A stretch of 10,828 bases of DNA. Origin: Burkholderiaceae bacterium (GTDB lineage: Bacteria; Pseudomonadota; Gammaproteobacteria; Burkholderiales; Burkholderiaceae_C). The position numbers were made by a program, and so were the translations under genes. Where the stretch lies: positions 1 through 10,828 of the forward strand of contig JAIRQU010000104.1 of the NCBI GenBank assembly GCA_031256305.1, given 5' to 3'. The stretch's first letter is position 1; every line of letters begins with the position of its first letter. The notes under the pieces were generated by a model. It was not told where the DNA came from and did no database searches. It saw only the letters and a program-made list of their open reading frames with translations. Below, in pieces: positions 1 to 6,670 of the stretch.

Positions 1-170
1 ATGGCATTGCCCAGCCGCGCCAGCTCCGCGCCAACCTGGCCGGGCGCGATGAAGTCGTGCGCCACGCCCACGCGGCTGGAGGCGATCAGCACCGCGCGCC
101 CGATGGCGATGCCGCCCGAAACGGCGAAGCCGCGCAGGCAGAAATTGCGGGGGACAGGGCGCGCATTCAT
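1..170 (-). CDS. ptsI: Phosphoenolpyruvate-protein phosphotransferase (PTS enzyme I), N-terminal fragment
   Basis: Enzyme I takes phosphate from phosphoenolpyruvate and passes it to HPr in the cytoplasm. Only the first 56 codons are here; the gene continues beyond base 1. The reading starts at an ATG at 170-168. It gives a short leader followed by RGFAVSGGIAIGRAVLI, which matches the conserved enzyme I start (a G-x-AVS-x-G-IAIG pattern). The start lies 10 nt after the HPr stop, in the usual ptsH-ptsI order, which supports the call as much as the sequence does. The catalytic His and PEP-binding domain are outside the window. Upstream of the ATG I see only a weak purine stretch as ribosome binding site. 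In bacteria with few sugar permeases this enzyme mostly serves regulation. Confidence 0.85.
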   Translation of the reverse strand, partial: MNARPVPRNFCLRGFAVSGGIAIGRAVLIASSRVGVAHDFIAPGQVGAELARLGNA

Positions 171-180
171 CGGTACGGCC

Positions 181-450
181 CTATTCGCCCTCGCCAAACT
201 TGCCGGCAATCAGCGCCAGCAAGGCGTCCATGGCCTCCTGCTCGCGCGGGCCGCCAGTTTCCAGCGTGATGGCGCTGCCCAGGCCCGCGGCCAGCATCAT
301 CACGCCCATGATGCTCTTGCCGTTGACGCGCCGGCCGCCCTTGCTGATCCAGACTTCGCACGGGAAGCCCCCGGCCAGCCTGGTCAGCTTGGCCGAGGCG
401 CGCGCGTGCAGACCCAGTTTGTTGCTAATGGCAATCTGGCGCTCGATCAT
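181..450 (-). CDS. ptsH: HPr phosphocarrier protein
   Basis: Small phosphocarrier of 89 residues, the usual HPr length. The phosphorylatable histidine is His15 in the motif GLHARAS, and the regulatory serine site is Ser46 in KSIMGVMMLAA. Both are at the canonical positions. It accepts phosphate from enzyme I and passes it to the EIIA-like protein encoded just upstream. The ATG at 450-448 overlaps the EIIA stop in an ATGA arrangement, which implies translational coupling. A weak AAAGG lies about 10 nt upstream. Ser46 in proteobacteria carrying HprK can be a kinase target, but no hprK gene is in this window, so that regulation is only possible. The identification is secure. Confidence 0.95.
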   Translation of the reverse strand: MIERQIAISNKLGLHARASAKLTRLAGGFPCEVWISKGGRRVNGKSIMGVMMLAAGLGSAITLETGGPREQEAMDALLALIAGKFGEGE

Positions 451-860
451 GGGTCATCGCCTTTCTGGACGGTTCCCGCGTCCATGAGCACGACCCCTTG
501 CGCGCCGCCCGCGATGGCGCAGGCCGCCTGCTCGGCCAGCGGTTTGTCGCGGTACGTCAGCGCGCGCAGCAGCATCGGCAAATTCGCGCCCGCGATCAGG
601 CGCGTGCGCGCGCCAGCGGACAAACGCAGGGCCACGTTGCAGGGCGTGGCGCCCACGATGTCGGTTAGTACCAGCGCGCCCGCGCCGGGCAGCCGCGCCA
701 ACGCCGCCCGCGCCCGCGCCAGCGTTTCATCCGGCGGCGCGTCGGGGCGCACATCCACCGCCCCGATCTCGGCGGCCGCATCCGGGAATATGTGCAGCGC
801 GCACTGCCGCAACGCCTGGGCCAGCGGCGCATGGGCGATGATGAGCACGGCGTTGGTCAT
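447..860 (-). CDS. PTS EIIA(Man)-family protein
   Basis: This 137-residue protein looks like a stand-alone EIIA domain of the mannose family. The N-terminal strand VLIIAHAP carries His10, the expected phosphorylation site. A GALVLTDIVGATPCNVALRL stretch (about residues 61-80) matches the family's second conserved block, which has a D-x-x-GATP pattern. No EIIB or EIIC domain or membrane segment follows, so this is the soluble regulatory form seen beside ptsH and ptsI in many betaproteobacteria rather than part of a sugar permease. It starts at the ATG at 860 and its stop overlaps the ptsH start by 4 nt. No convincing Shine-Dalgarno is visible. The upstream 119 nt (861-979) holds an inverted repeat. 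Its output target cannot be read from the sequence. Confidence 0.88.
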   Translation of the reverse strand: MTNAVLIIAHAPLAQALRQCALHIFPDAAAEIGAVDVRPDAPPDETLARARAALARLPGAGALVLTDIVGATPCNVALRLSAGARTRLIAGANLPMLLRALTYRDKPLAEQAACAIAGGAQGVVLMDAGTVQKGDDP

Positions 861-917
861 ATGAACGCCAAATTATCTATGGATTGAGCGTTTTGGGCGC
901 GTGGCAAACACTTTTTC

Positions 918-947
918 TTTTCCGCGCCGTTGCCCGTGCGCGGAAAA
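918..947. repeat. 10-bp perfect inverted repeat with 10-nt spacer, between dnr-like gene and PTS operon
   Basis: TTTTCCGCGC at 918-927 and GCGCGGAAAA at 938-947 are exact inverted copies separated by 10 nt. The site is in the 119-nt gap upstream of the EIIA gene and downstream of the regulator gene. As RNA it could fold into a 10-bp stem. However, the T-run is in the 5' arm and the A-run in the 3' arm on both strands, which is the wrong way round for an intrinsic terminator. A protein-binding site for the PTS operon promoter, or a weak hairpin, are both possible. I see no clear -10/-35 pair beside it. Confidence 0.5.
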
Positions 948-979
948 CCGGCGGCCTGGAGTGAGTTCTCAACGCGGCA

Positions 980-1714
980 TCAATGTCCCGAACCGCGCGA
1001 ACCGGTTTCAGCCGCCGGCAGGGACGACAGGCGCGCGGGGTCAAGAATGGTAATTTCGCGCCGGTCAACGGCGATCAGTCCCTGACTTTCCAGTTCATGC
1101 AGCACGCGCGAGAAGTATTCCGGCGTCATCGACAAGCGCGAGGCAATCGCCGCCTTGCTGACCGGTAGCGTGACGCTGATGGCTTTGCCGGGCGCGCCGC
1201 CATCGGGTTCGGTCTCCGGCAGTCCGCGCAGCAGATAGCCGATGACGCGCTGCACGCCGCTTTGCAGCGCATAGGCTTGCACGTCGCTGATAAGGCCATG
1301 CAACCGGCGGGACAGGCCTGCGAGCATCCGCATGCAGAACTCCCGGTTGCATTCGATTTCATGGATGACCGCCTGGCGCGAAATGGACAGCAGCGCCGTT
1401 TCCACCAGCGCCTGCGCGTTGACGATGTAGGGGCGTTGCAGGAACATCAGCGCCTCCGCGCAACTGCCACCCGGGCCCACGATTTCGATGATCTTTTCCT
1501 GTCCCTGCGGCGAGAGCGCGAACAGCTTGAGCTGCCCGCTGACGACGACATGGAATTCGGTGCACAGATCGCCAACGTGAAAGATGTCTTTCCCGCGCGC
1601 CAAATGCCGCAGACGCGCGCCTTGCGCCAACCGGGCCAGCTCGGCGGGCTGCACTTCATGAAACAGCGGCAGCAGCGGCAGATAACGCGCAATGTCGAAT
1701 GAAGGCGAATCCAT
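980..1714 (-). CDS. dnr: Crp/Fnr-family transcriptional regulator, Dnr type
   Basis: A 244-residue regulator with an N-terminal cyclic-nucleotide-binding-type sensor fold (about residues 12-130), a dimerisation helix, and a C-terminal winged HTH (about 184-222). The stretch GQEKIIEIVGPGGSCAEALMF (71-91) closely resembles the equivalent block of Pseudomonas DNR. The recognition helix holds E199, S202 and R203, the ExxSR pattern by which FNR reads TTGAT half-sites. The N-terminal cysteine cluster that binds Fe-S in FNR/Anr is absent. The remaining cysteines (51, 85, 122, 127) do not follow that spacing, which fits a Dnr-type NO sensor rather than an oxygen-sensing FNR. It lies 71 nt after nirN on the same strand and may have its own promoter there. 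A near-consensus box for such a protein lies in the nirS-nirE promoter. The C-terminal tail after about residue 228 is longer than in DNR. The class is sure; the NO/heme sensing is inferred from the family. Confidence 0.88.
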   Translation of the reverse strand: MDSPSFDIARYLPLLPLFHEVQPAELARLAQGARLRHLARGKDIFHVGDLCTEFHVVVSGQLKLFALSPQGQEKIIEIVGPGGSCAEALMFLQRPYIVNAQALVETALLSISRQAVIHEIECNREFCMRMLAGLSRRLHGLISDVQAYALQSGVQRVIGYLLRGLPETEPDGGAPGKAISVTLPVSKAAIASRLSMTPEYFSRVLHELESQGLIAVDRREITILDPARLSSLPAAETGSRGSGH

Positions 1715-1785
1715 GAACAGGCACCGAAACTATCCCATTTTGAAACCCGTGATGACTTTACCGCGCCGCGCGCGCCGTTTACGGG

Positions 1786-3444
1786 TCAATGGCTGGTTCC
1801 CGATGACAGCGTGGTCTTGTTATAGACGTTGTATTTGCCGATGGGCTTGCTCATCGGGATGCGCTTGACCTCGCGCAGCGTGCGCGCGTTATAGACGATG
1901 ATGGCGCCCTTGTCCTCCATCAGGCTGGCCAGCGCGTAGCGGCCGTCCTTGGTGAATTCGATGTGCGCCAGCGTCTGACCCGGCGCGGCCTTGACGCTGC
2001 CCACTACTTGCAGCGTGTTCTTGTCGATGATGGTCAGCGTGTTGCGGTGCTGGGGACTCATCATCGAATCGACCCAGACATAGGGTGATTTTTCATGGCC
2101 GCGGATGAAGAAGCCTGGGCCTGGCGTGGCAATGTCCTTGATCTTTTTCCAGGTGCCCAGTTCGATCACGGTCACCACGCCCTTGTTCATGTTGGTGCTG
2201 GCCATGACGGTGCGCAGCTTGCCCTGCGGATCCTTCCATTGCCAGGTGATGCCCGACCCCAGGTGCGGCATGCCGGAGAGGTCCAGGTCGGCGATCTTGC
2301 GGCGCACGTTGAGGTTGACCACCTGGCCCTTGTGCCCGTCGCGCGAGGTGCCCATTACGTCGGCGTAGTCCTGGGTGAAGAAGAAGTCGTCCAGATAGTC
2401 GTCCAGGTAGGTGCGGCGCGGGGTGAACTGGCCCGGCTCGAAGTCGCCTTCCTTGTACTGGTAGTCGTGCGCCACGGTGTTGGTGACCGGTTCGGCCTTG
2501 GGGTCGTAGCTGATTTCCCAGAGTTCGGGGATGTCCTTCATCGCGGCCACGAAGCTCTTGCGCGGCGCGGCGTCATACACCGCCGAAACGCGCGAACTCT
2601 TGCCCGACAGACTGACGGCGGGAATGATTTTTTTCAGCGACAGGTCGCTGGCGTCCAGCAGCACCAGATCGTGCGGCAGGTAATTGGCGGCCATCACCCA
2701 GCGGCCATCGCCCGATACGGCGATGTTGCGCATGTTGATGCCCGCGCGCACCTCGGCCACCACCTGCAAGGCCCACAGGTCGTATTTGGTGATCCAGCCG
2801 TCGCGCGAGCCGAAATAGACGTAGTGTCCGTCGGGCGTGAATTTCGGCCCGCCGTGCAGCGCAAAGTGCGAGGGAAAGCGCGCAATCGGTTCGAACTTGT
2901 CGCCATCGAGAATCGTGACGTGGCTGTCGCCGGACTCGACCACGACGAACAGGTTTTCGGGGTCGGCGGAATACACCGGCTTGGCCGGCAGCTTGGCGGC
3001 ATCGGGGTTGACGCTGCGCGAGGCGCGGATTTGCGCCGCGCCCCACACCGGTTCAGGCGTGACCGGGGTGTAGATCCAGGCGGCGATGGCGGCGATATCC
3101 TCAGGCGCGAGCTGATCCTTGAAGCCCGGCATCTGCGTGGCCTCGCGGCCATCGGCAATGACCTTGCGCGCCTGGGCGGGCCGCAGGCGCTCCAGGTTTT
3201 CCGGCAGCAGCGCCGGGCCGATGCCGCCCAGGCGATCCGCGCCGTGGCAGCGGGCGCAGAGTTGCTGGTAGAGCCGCTGGGCGCGGGGCAGCGAGGCCAA
3301 GGCGGCGGTTTCGGCGGACGCGGGAGCCACGGCGGGCATGGCGGTGGCGGGCGCGGCAGCGGTATCGGCGGGCGAACCAGCGCATCCCGCGAGCGCGCCG
3401 CACAGGGCGAGCGAGGCGATGAAGAGGAAAGGTTTGAGATTCAT
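1786..3444 (-). CDS. nirN: NirN, dihydro-heme d1 dehydrogenase (cytochrome cd1-like c-type cytochrome)
   Basis: Performs the last step of heme d1 synthesis, oxidising a propionate side chain of dihydro-heme d1 to an acrylate, and can hand the cofactor to NirS. The protein is 552 residues. A signal sequence ends in LAGC with Cys21 as lipoprotein anchor. A cytochrome c domain has CARCH at 63-67 and a likely axial Met in QMPGF (Met105). An eight-bladed d1-type propeller follows from about residue 155. FALHGGPKF (His197) sits where NirS has its proximal heme d1 ligand, and GMPHLGSG (His394) corresponds to TPHPGRG of NirS. The NirS motif FLHDGG is absent, which together with gene position separates NirN from a second NirS. 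It ends KYNVYNKTTL, similar to the NirS C-terminus. It starts at the ATG at 3444, 44 nt after the nirJ stop, with a weak ribosome site, and is last in the nir run. Confidence 0.93.
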   Translation of the reverse strand: MNLKPFLFIASLALCGALAGCAGSPADTAAAPATAMPAVAPASAETAALASLPRAQRLYQQLCARCHGADRLGGIGPALLPENLERLRPAQARKVIADGREATQMPGFKDQLAPEDIAAIAAWIYTPVTPEPVWGAAQIRASRSVNPDAAKLPAKPVYSADPENLFVVVESGDSHVTILDGDKFEPIARFPSHFALHGGPKFTPDGHYVYFGSRDGWITKYDLWALQVVAEVRAGINMRNIAVSGDGRWVMAANYLPHDLVLLDASDLSLKKIIPAVSLSGKSSRVSAVYDAAPRKSFVAAMKDIPELWEISYDPKAEPVTNTVAHDYQYKEGDFEPGQFTPRRTYLDDYLDDFFFTQDYADVMGTSRDGHKGQVVNLNVRRKIADLDLSGMPHLGSGITWQWKDPQGKLRTVMASTNMNKGVVTVIELGTWKKIKDIATPGPGFFIRGHEKSPYVWVDSMMSPQHRNTLTIIDKNTLQVVGSVKAAPGQTLAHIEFTKDGRYALASLMEDKGAIIVYNARTLREVKRIPMSKPIGKYNVYNKTTLSSGTSH

Positions 3445-3488
3445 GGTCCAGAAAAAGTCAGGGGGTCATGCTGCGGCCTGTTCGTGCG

Positions 3489-4649
3489 TTACCGCGCGGC
3501 GGCGGGCGCGGCCAGGCCGATTTCGGCATCGGTCAGGTAGCAGCCGGGGTCTTCGGCCCAGGCGTTGCCGCTGGCCGTAAAGGCGCGCGAGCGCGTGTTG
3601 CCGTTGCAGATGTCGCGCTGCGCGCAGGCCGCGCAACGGCCCTGGAGCGGGCGCGGGCGGCTGTTGAGGCCCGCCATCAGCGGGTTGCCGCGGTCGGCCC
3701 AGATTGCGCCGAAAGGCCGCTCGCGCACGTTGTCCAGCGTGACTTGCCACCACATCGTGTCCGGATGCACATTGCCCAGGTTGTCGATGTTGGCGACGTT
3801 GACGCCGCTGGCGTTGCCGCCCCAGTTGACCAGGCGCGCCCGCATGTCGGCCGAGCGGCCGGGAAAGCGCCGCTCAATCCAGTGCAGCAGATACACGCCA
3901 TCGGCGTCGTTGTTGCCGGTGACAAAGTCGCCCGCATCGCCGCGCCGCGCGCGCGCCCAGACGTGCTCGAACAGAGCGTCCAGCGCGGCGCGCACAACGC
4001 GGTGGCGCGCGGTTTCGCCCTGATGCGTGCGCGCCCGCCCGGCGTAGTTGAAGTGCGAAAGGTAGAACTTGTTGATACCCTCGGCCTCGGTCAACGCGAT
4101 CACGGCGGGCAGTTCGCCCGCGTTGGCCTCGGTTAGCGTCATGCGCACGCCTACGCGCAAGCCCGCGTCGCGCGCGCGGCGGATGCCCGTCAGCGCGTCG
4201 GCAAAGGCGTCGGCGTGGCGGCGGAATTTATCGTGCGTGGCTTGCAGGCCGTCCAGACTGATGCCCACGTAGTCGAACCCCGTTTGCGCCAGCCGCCGCG
4301 CATGGTCGCCGGTGAGCAGCGTGCCGTTGGACGACAGCGACAGGTGCAAGCCCAGCGCCTTGGCGCGCGCCGCGATGTCGTACAGGTCGGGCCGCAGCAG
4401 CGGCTCGCCGCCCGACAGGATCAGCGCGGGCGCGTGCGCGGCGCGCAGTTGTTCCAGCACTGCGAGCGCCTCGGCGGTGCTCAGTTCGCCCTTGAAATCA
4501 ACATCCGCCGAGGTCGAATAGCAATGCAGGCAGTTCAGGTTGCAGCGGCGGATCAGGTTCCAGATCACGACCGGGCCGGGCGGCTTGCGCGCGGGCGCTA
4601 CCGGCGGGTTGTCGCGCAGGGCTTCCATGAAGCGGGAGAGGCGAAACAT
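3489..4649 (-). CDS. nirJ: NirJ, radical SAM protein of heme d1 biosynthesis
   Basis: Cytoplasmic radical SAM enzyme that converts 12,18-didecarboxysiroheme toward the d1 intermediate, removing propionates at C3 and C8. At 386 residues it has the normal NirJ length. The [4Fe-4S] SAM-cluster motif is CNLNCLHC (Cys36, Cys40, Cys43, CX3CX2C), followed by the SGGEPLLR glycine motif near residue 79. A SPASM-type C-terminal cluster region has Cys339, Cys342, Cys348 and Cys370, an arrangement that would hold a second cluster. The start is the ATG at 4649, 6 nt after the nirH stop, so nirH and nirJ are very likely co-translated. NirN follows after 44 nt. The nir context separates it from related SPASM proteins such as PqqE or AhbC/AhbD. 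AhbC is the closest alternative by sequence type but belongs to a different pathway. Confidence 0.95.
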   Translation of the reverse strand: MFRLSRFMEALRDNPPVAPARKPPGPVVIWNLIRRCNLNCLHCYSTSADVDFKGELSTAEALAVLEQLRAAHAPALILSGGEPLLRPDLYDIAARAKALGLHLSLSSNGTLLTGDHARRLAQTGFDYVGISLDGLQATHDKFRRHADAFADALTGIRRARDAGLRVGVRMTLTEANAGELPAVIALTEAEGINKFYLSHFNYAGRARTHQGETARHRVVRAALDALFEHVWARARRGDAGDFVTGNNDADGVYLLHWIERRFPGRSADMRARLVNWGGNASGVNVANIDNLGNVHPDTMWWQVTLDNVRERPFGAIWADRGNPLMAGLNSRPRPLQGRCAACAQRDICNGNTRSRAFTASGNAWAEDPGCYLTDAEIGLAAPAAAR

Positions 4650-4655
4650 GGCAAC

Positions 4656-5138
4656 TCAATTTTCGGTCAGGCGCAACCCGGTCTTTTTCAGGATGGCGGT
4701 GGAATAAAGAATGTCGCGCGCCCGGCAAGCGTCGCCCAGGAGTTCCGCGATGCGTTCGGCTTGCTGCTCGACTTCGGCGCGGCTGCGGCCATGCAGCATG
4801 GCGAACAGGTTGTAGCGCCACACCGGCGCGCGGCGCGCGCGGCGGTAACAGTGGCTCACGCCGGGCAGCGCGCCGATGCACCGTCCCAGCTCGTCCACGC
4901 GGTCGTCGGCCACGTCCCACACGCTCATGCCGTTGGCGGTAAAGCCCAGGCGGTAGTGGTTGGGCACCGCGCCGATACGCCGGATCAGCCCCTGCGCCAG
5001 CATGGCTTGCAGGCGCTGGCGCACCTGCTGGCCGCTCACGCCCAGCAGCGCGCCCACGGCCTCGTAAGGGCGCGGCACCAGCGGCAGACCCGCCTGTGTG
5101 GCGCGGATGATGCGGCGGTCCAGGTCATCAAGCGTCAT
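4656..5138 (-). CDS. nirH: NirH, siroheme decarboxylase subunit (Lrp/AsnC-like)
   Basis: One of the AsnC/Lrp-like proteins that together decarboxylate siroheme to 12,18-didecarboxysiroheme. It is 160 residues, the normal size. An N-terminal winged-helix-like part (about 1-55, ending LIRRIGAVPNH) leads to a ferredoxin-like half with GVSHCYRRARRAPVWRYNLF (93-112) and then AMLHG. The RRAR plus M-x-HG pattern is shared with the C-terminal half of NirDL and differs from the HNY pattern of NirG, so NirH is the L/H-type partner. The start at the ATG at 5138 overlaps the nirG stop by 4 nt (ATGA). A longer reading from 5294 in this frame is possible but would lie inside nirG and adds only arginine-rich residues. 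Despite its DNA-binding-like fold it is an enzyme, not a regulator. Confidence 0.93.
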   Translation of the reverse strand: MTLDDLDRRIIRATQAGLPLVPRPYEAVGALLGVSGQQVRQRLQAMLAQGLIRRIGAVPNHYRLGFTANGMSVWDVADDRVDELGRCIGALPGVSHCYRRARRAPVWRYNLFAMLHGRSRAEVEQQAERIAELLGDACRARDILYSTAILKKTGLRLTEN

Positions 5139-5632
5139 GGGCGGTCTGGCTCCGTATCCGGCGGCGGCAGGCGCAGCTCGACGAAGAACTCGCGCTCTTT
5201 GGGGAAGGAAAACACCGGCAAGCCGGTCTGGGCCTGGATGCGCCCGATGGCCGCGTCGGCCTGTTCGGGACGCTCCACCGCCAGCACGAACCACATGTTC
5301 AGCGGCGTGGCGCCGGGATGGCCGGGGTGCGCGGATTCGCGGCGGTAGTTGTGCGCTACCTCCGGCATCGCGGTCAGTTGCGCGGCCACGGCGTCAAAGC
5401 GCGTTTCGGGCACGCACATGGCCGCCAGCAAAAAGCGCCCGCCGGCGCGCTCGATCTGGAACAGCGGCCCGAAGCGCGTCAGGTCGCCGTGCGCCAGCAG
5501 GCGCTGCAAGCGTTCAATCAATTCGTCCTCGCCGCAGCCCAATTCGGCGGCCACGTCGGCAAAGGGCCGGTCGGTCAGCGGAAAGCCGCCGTGCAGCCGC
5601 TCGATCAGACGCAAATCATCCGGCGAGGGCAT
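5135..5632 (-). CDS. nirG: NirG, siroheme decarboxylase subunit (Lrp/AsnC-like)
   Basis: A 165-residue partner in siroheme decarboxylation. It shows the family's N-terminal winged-helix-like part (FPLTDRPFADVAAELG, about 17-32) and the HNY motif in VAHNYRRES (His94-Asn-Tyr96), followed by LNMWFVLAVE. This HNY pattern matches the first half of NirDL, placing it with NirD/NirG-type subunits. Between HNYRRE and LNMWF is an HPGHPG insertion (102-107) that the NirD half lacks. The start at the ATG at 5632 is chosen because GGGAG at 5640-5644 sits 7 nt upstream. An upstream start at 5680 would add 16 residues and lacks a better ribosome site. The gene overlaps the end of nirDL by 17 bp and the start of nirH by 4 bp, so all are likely translated together. 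Confidence 0.92.
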   Translation of the reverse strand: MPSPDDLRLIERLHGGFPLTDRPFADVAAELGCGEDELIERLQRLLAHGDLTRFGPLFQIERAGGRFLLAAMCVPETRFDAVAAQLTAMPEVAHNYRRESAHPGHPGATPLNMWFVLAVERPEQADAAIGRIQAQTGLPVFSFPKEREFFVELRLPPPDTEPDRP

Positions 5633-6659
5633 CGCTGGTCTCCCGTTGTGGCGTGACGCTGGCAATTTGTCCGTCCACATTCCAGCCCCGAAAGCGCCGC
5701 GCGCCAGTCTGCTTGAAGCGGCGCGTGGAAAACAGAATCTCGCGCGGGCAGGGCGCCAGTCCAGCCGCGCCGGTGGCGCGCTCGATCACGGCTTGCACCG
5801 CGTCGCGCCGCGCGCCATGCACCATCGCATACAGACTGTAGGGCCAGCCGGCGGCGCGCGCGCGGCGGTAGGCCAGGGTCACGCCCGGCTGCCCGGCCAG
5901 CGCCTGACCGCGCGCATCCGCCACGGCGTCGGGCACGTCGAACACCACCATTGCGTTGGCGGCCAAGCCCAGCTCGTGATGGCGTACCACCACGCCAAAG
6001 CGCTTGAGCTGGCCCGCGTCAAGCCAGCCCTGAAGACATGCGAGGACCTGTTCCTCGCCCCAGCCCAATTCATCGGCCCAGGCCGCATAGGGCCGCTCGA
6101 TGATGGCCAGGCCCGCTTCCGCAAGCCGGGCCAGCGTGCATTGACTGGCGGGAATCGGCTCCGTAACGGCGGCGCGGGCGCGCGCCGGATGCCGCGCCGC
6201 CGCGCCCGTTTCGTGCCCGCCGCGCAGATCAAATCCCAAGTCGATGTAGTAGGCGCGCAGCAACGGCAAGCGCAGCGCGAGCTGGCCGCAATCGGCTTCC
6301 AGCGCGGCCACGCCCGATTCCACGGCATCCTGATCCGCGCCGGTCATCACGAACCACAAATTAAGCCGGTGCTCGCGCAGGTAGTTGTGGTTGACCCCCG
6401 GATGCGTCGAAACCCGCGCCGCCACTGCTTCGATGCGGCCTTCGGGCACCGTCATGGCCGCCAGCGTTGCCGCGCCGCCCGCGCCGGGCGCGAACACGCC
6501 GCCGATGCGGCTGACGCGCCCATCGGCCAGCGTTTGGCGCAGCGTCCGCATGACTTCGGCCTCGGTTAGCCCCGTGGCTTGCGCCAATTGCGCATAAGGC
6601 CGAGCGCACAAGGGAAATCCGTGCTGCCAGTCATTGAGCAGCCGCTGCCGGGCATCCAT
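5616..6659 (-). CDS. nirDL: NirDL, fused siroheme decarboxylase subunits
   Basis: Two AsnC/Lrp-like modules fused in one 347-residue chain. The first (about 1-150) has the GFPLCARPYAQLA start and the HNY motif VNHNYLREH (His91-Tyr93). The second (about 173-325) has the RPYAAWADELG start, TLAYRRARAAGWPYSLYAMV (261-280) and then HG, and ends with the FSTRRFKQTGARRF block also seen in NirH. A linker of about 20 residues rich in Ala, His and Arg joins them. Pseudomonas aeruginosa has nirD and nirL as separate genes, while fused NirDL proteins are known elsewhere. It starts at the ATG at 6659, 11 nt after the nirF stop. The reading frame extends up to 6932, but that part lies inside nirF and is not credible. 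Its 3' end overlaps nirG. With NirG and NirH it forms the set that turns siroheme into didecarboxysiroheme. Confidence 0.92.
   Translation of the reverse strand: MDARQRLLNDWQHGFPLCARPYAQLAQATGLTEAEVMRTLRQTLADGRVSRIGGVFAPGAGGAATLAAMTVPEGRIEAVAARVSTHPGVNHNYLREHRLNLWFVMTGADQDAVESGVAALEADCGQLALRLPLLRAYYIDLGFDLRGGHETGAAARHPARARAAVTEPIPASQCTLARLAEAGLAIIERPYAAWADELGWGEEQVLACLQGWLDAGQLKRFGVVVRHHELGLAANAMVVFDVPDAVADARGQALAGQPGVTLAYRRARAAGWPYSLYAMVHGARRDAVQAVIERATGAAGLAPCPREILFSTRRFKQTGARRFRGWNVDGQIASVTPQRETSDALAG
5640..5644 (-). promoter_or_regulatory. Shine-Dalgarno sequence deciding the nirG start
   Basis: GGGAG on the minus strand, 7 nt before the ATG at 5632. It lies inside the end of nirDL and is the better of the candidate ribosome sites for nirG, supporting the 165-residue form. 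Confidence 0.55.
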
Positions 6660-6670
6660 GACGGGGAACG

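Noticed and set aside
1-864. 287-codon open frame on the plus strand over the PTS genes
   Set aside because: It is the antisense shadow of ptsI, ptsH and the EIIA gene, all of which have diagnostic motifs on the minus strand.
1745-1786. ACCCGT / ACGGGT inverted repeat after nirN as a terminator
   Set aside because: Arms are only 6 bp with a 30-nt GC-rich loop, one arm touches the nirN stop codon, and no U-tract follows. Too weak to call.
2095-3540. 481-codon open frame on the plus strand
   Set aside because: It is antisense to nirN and its composition (many His, Val, Gly, Ala, Arg) is the mirror of a GC-rich gene. No domain is recognisable, and nirN itself has unmistakable heme and propeller motifs.
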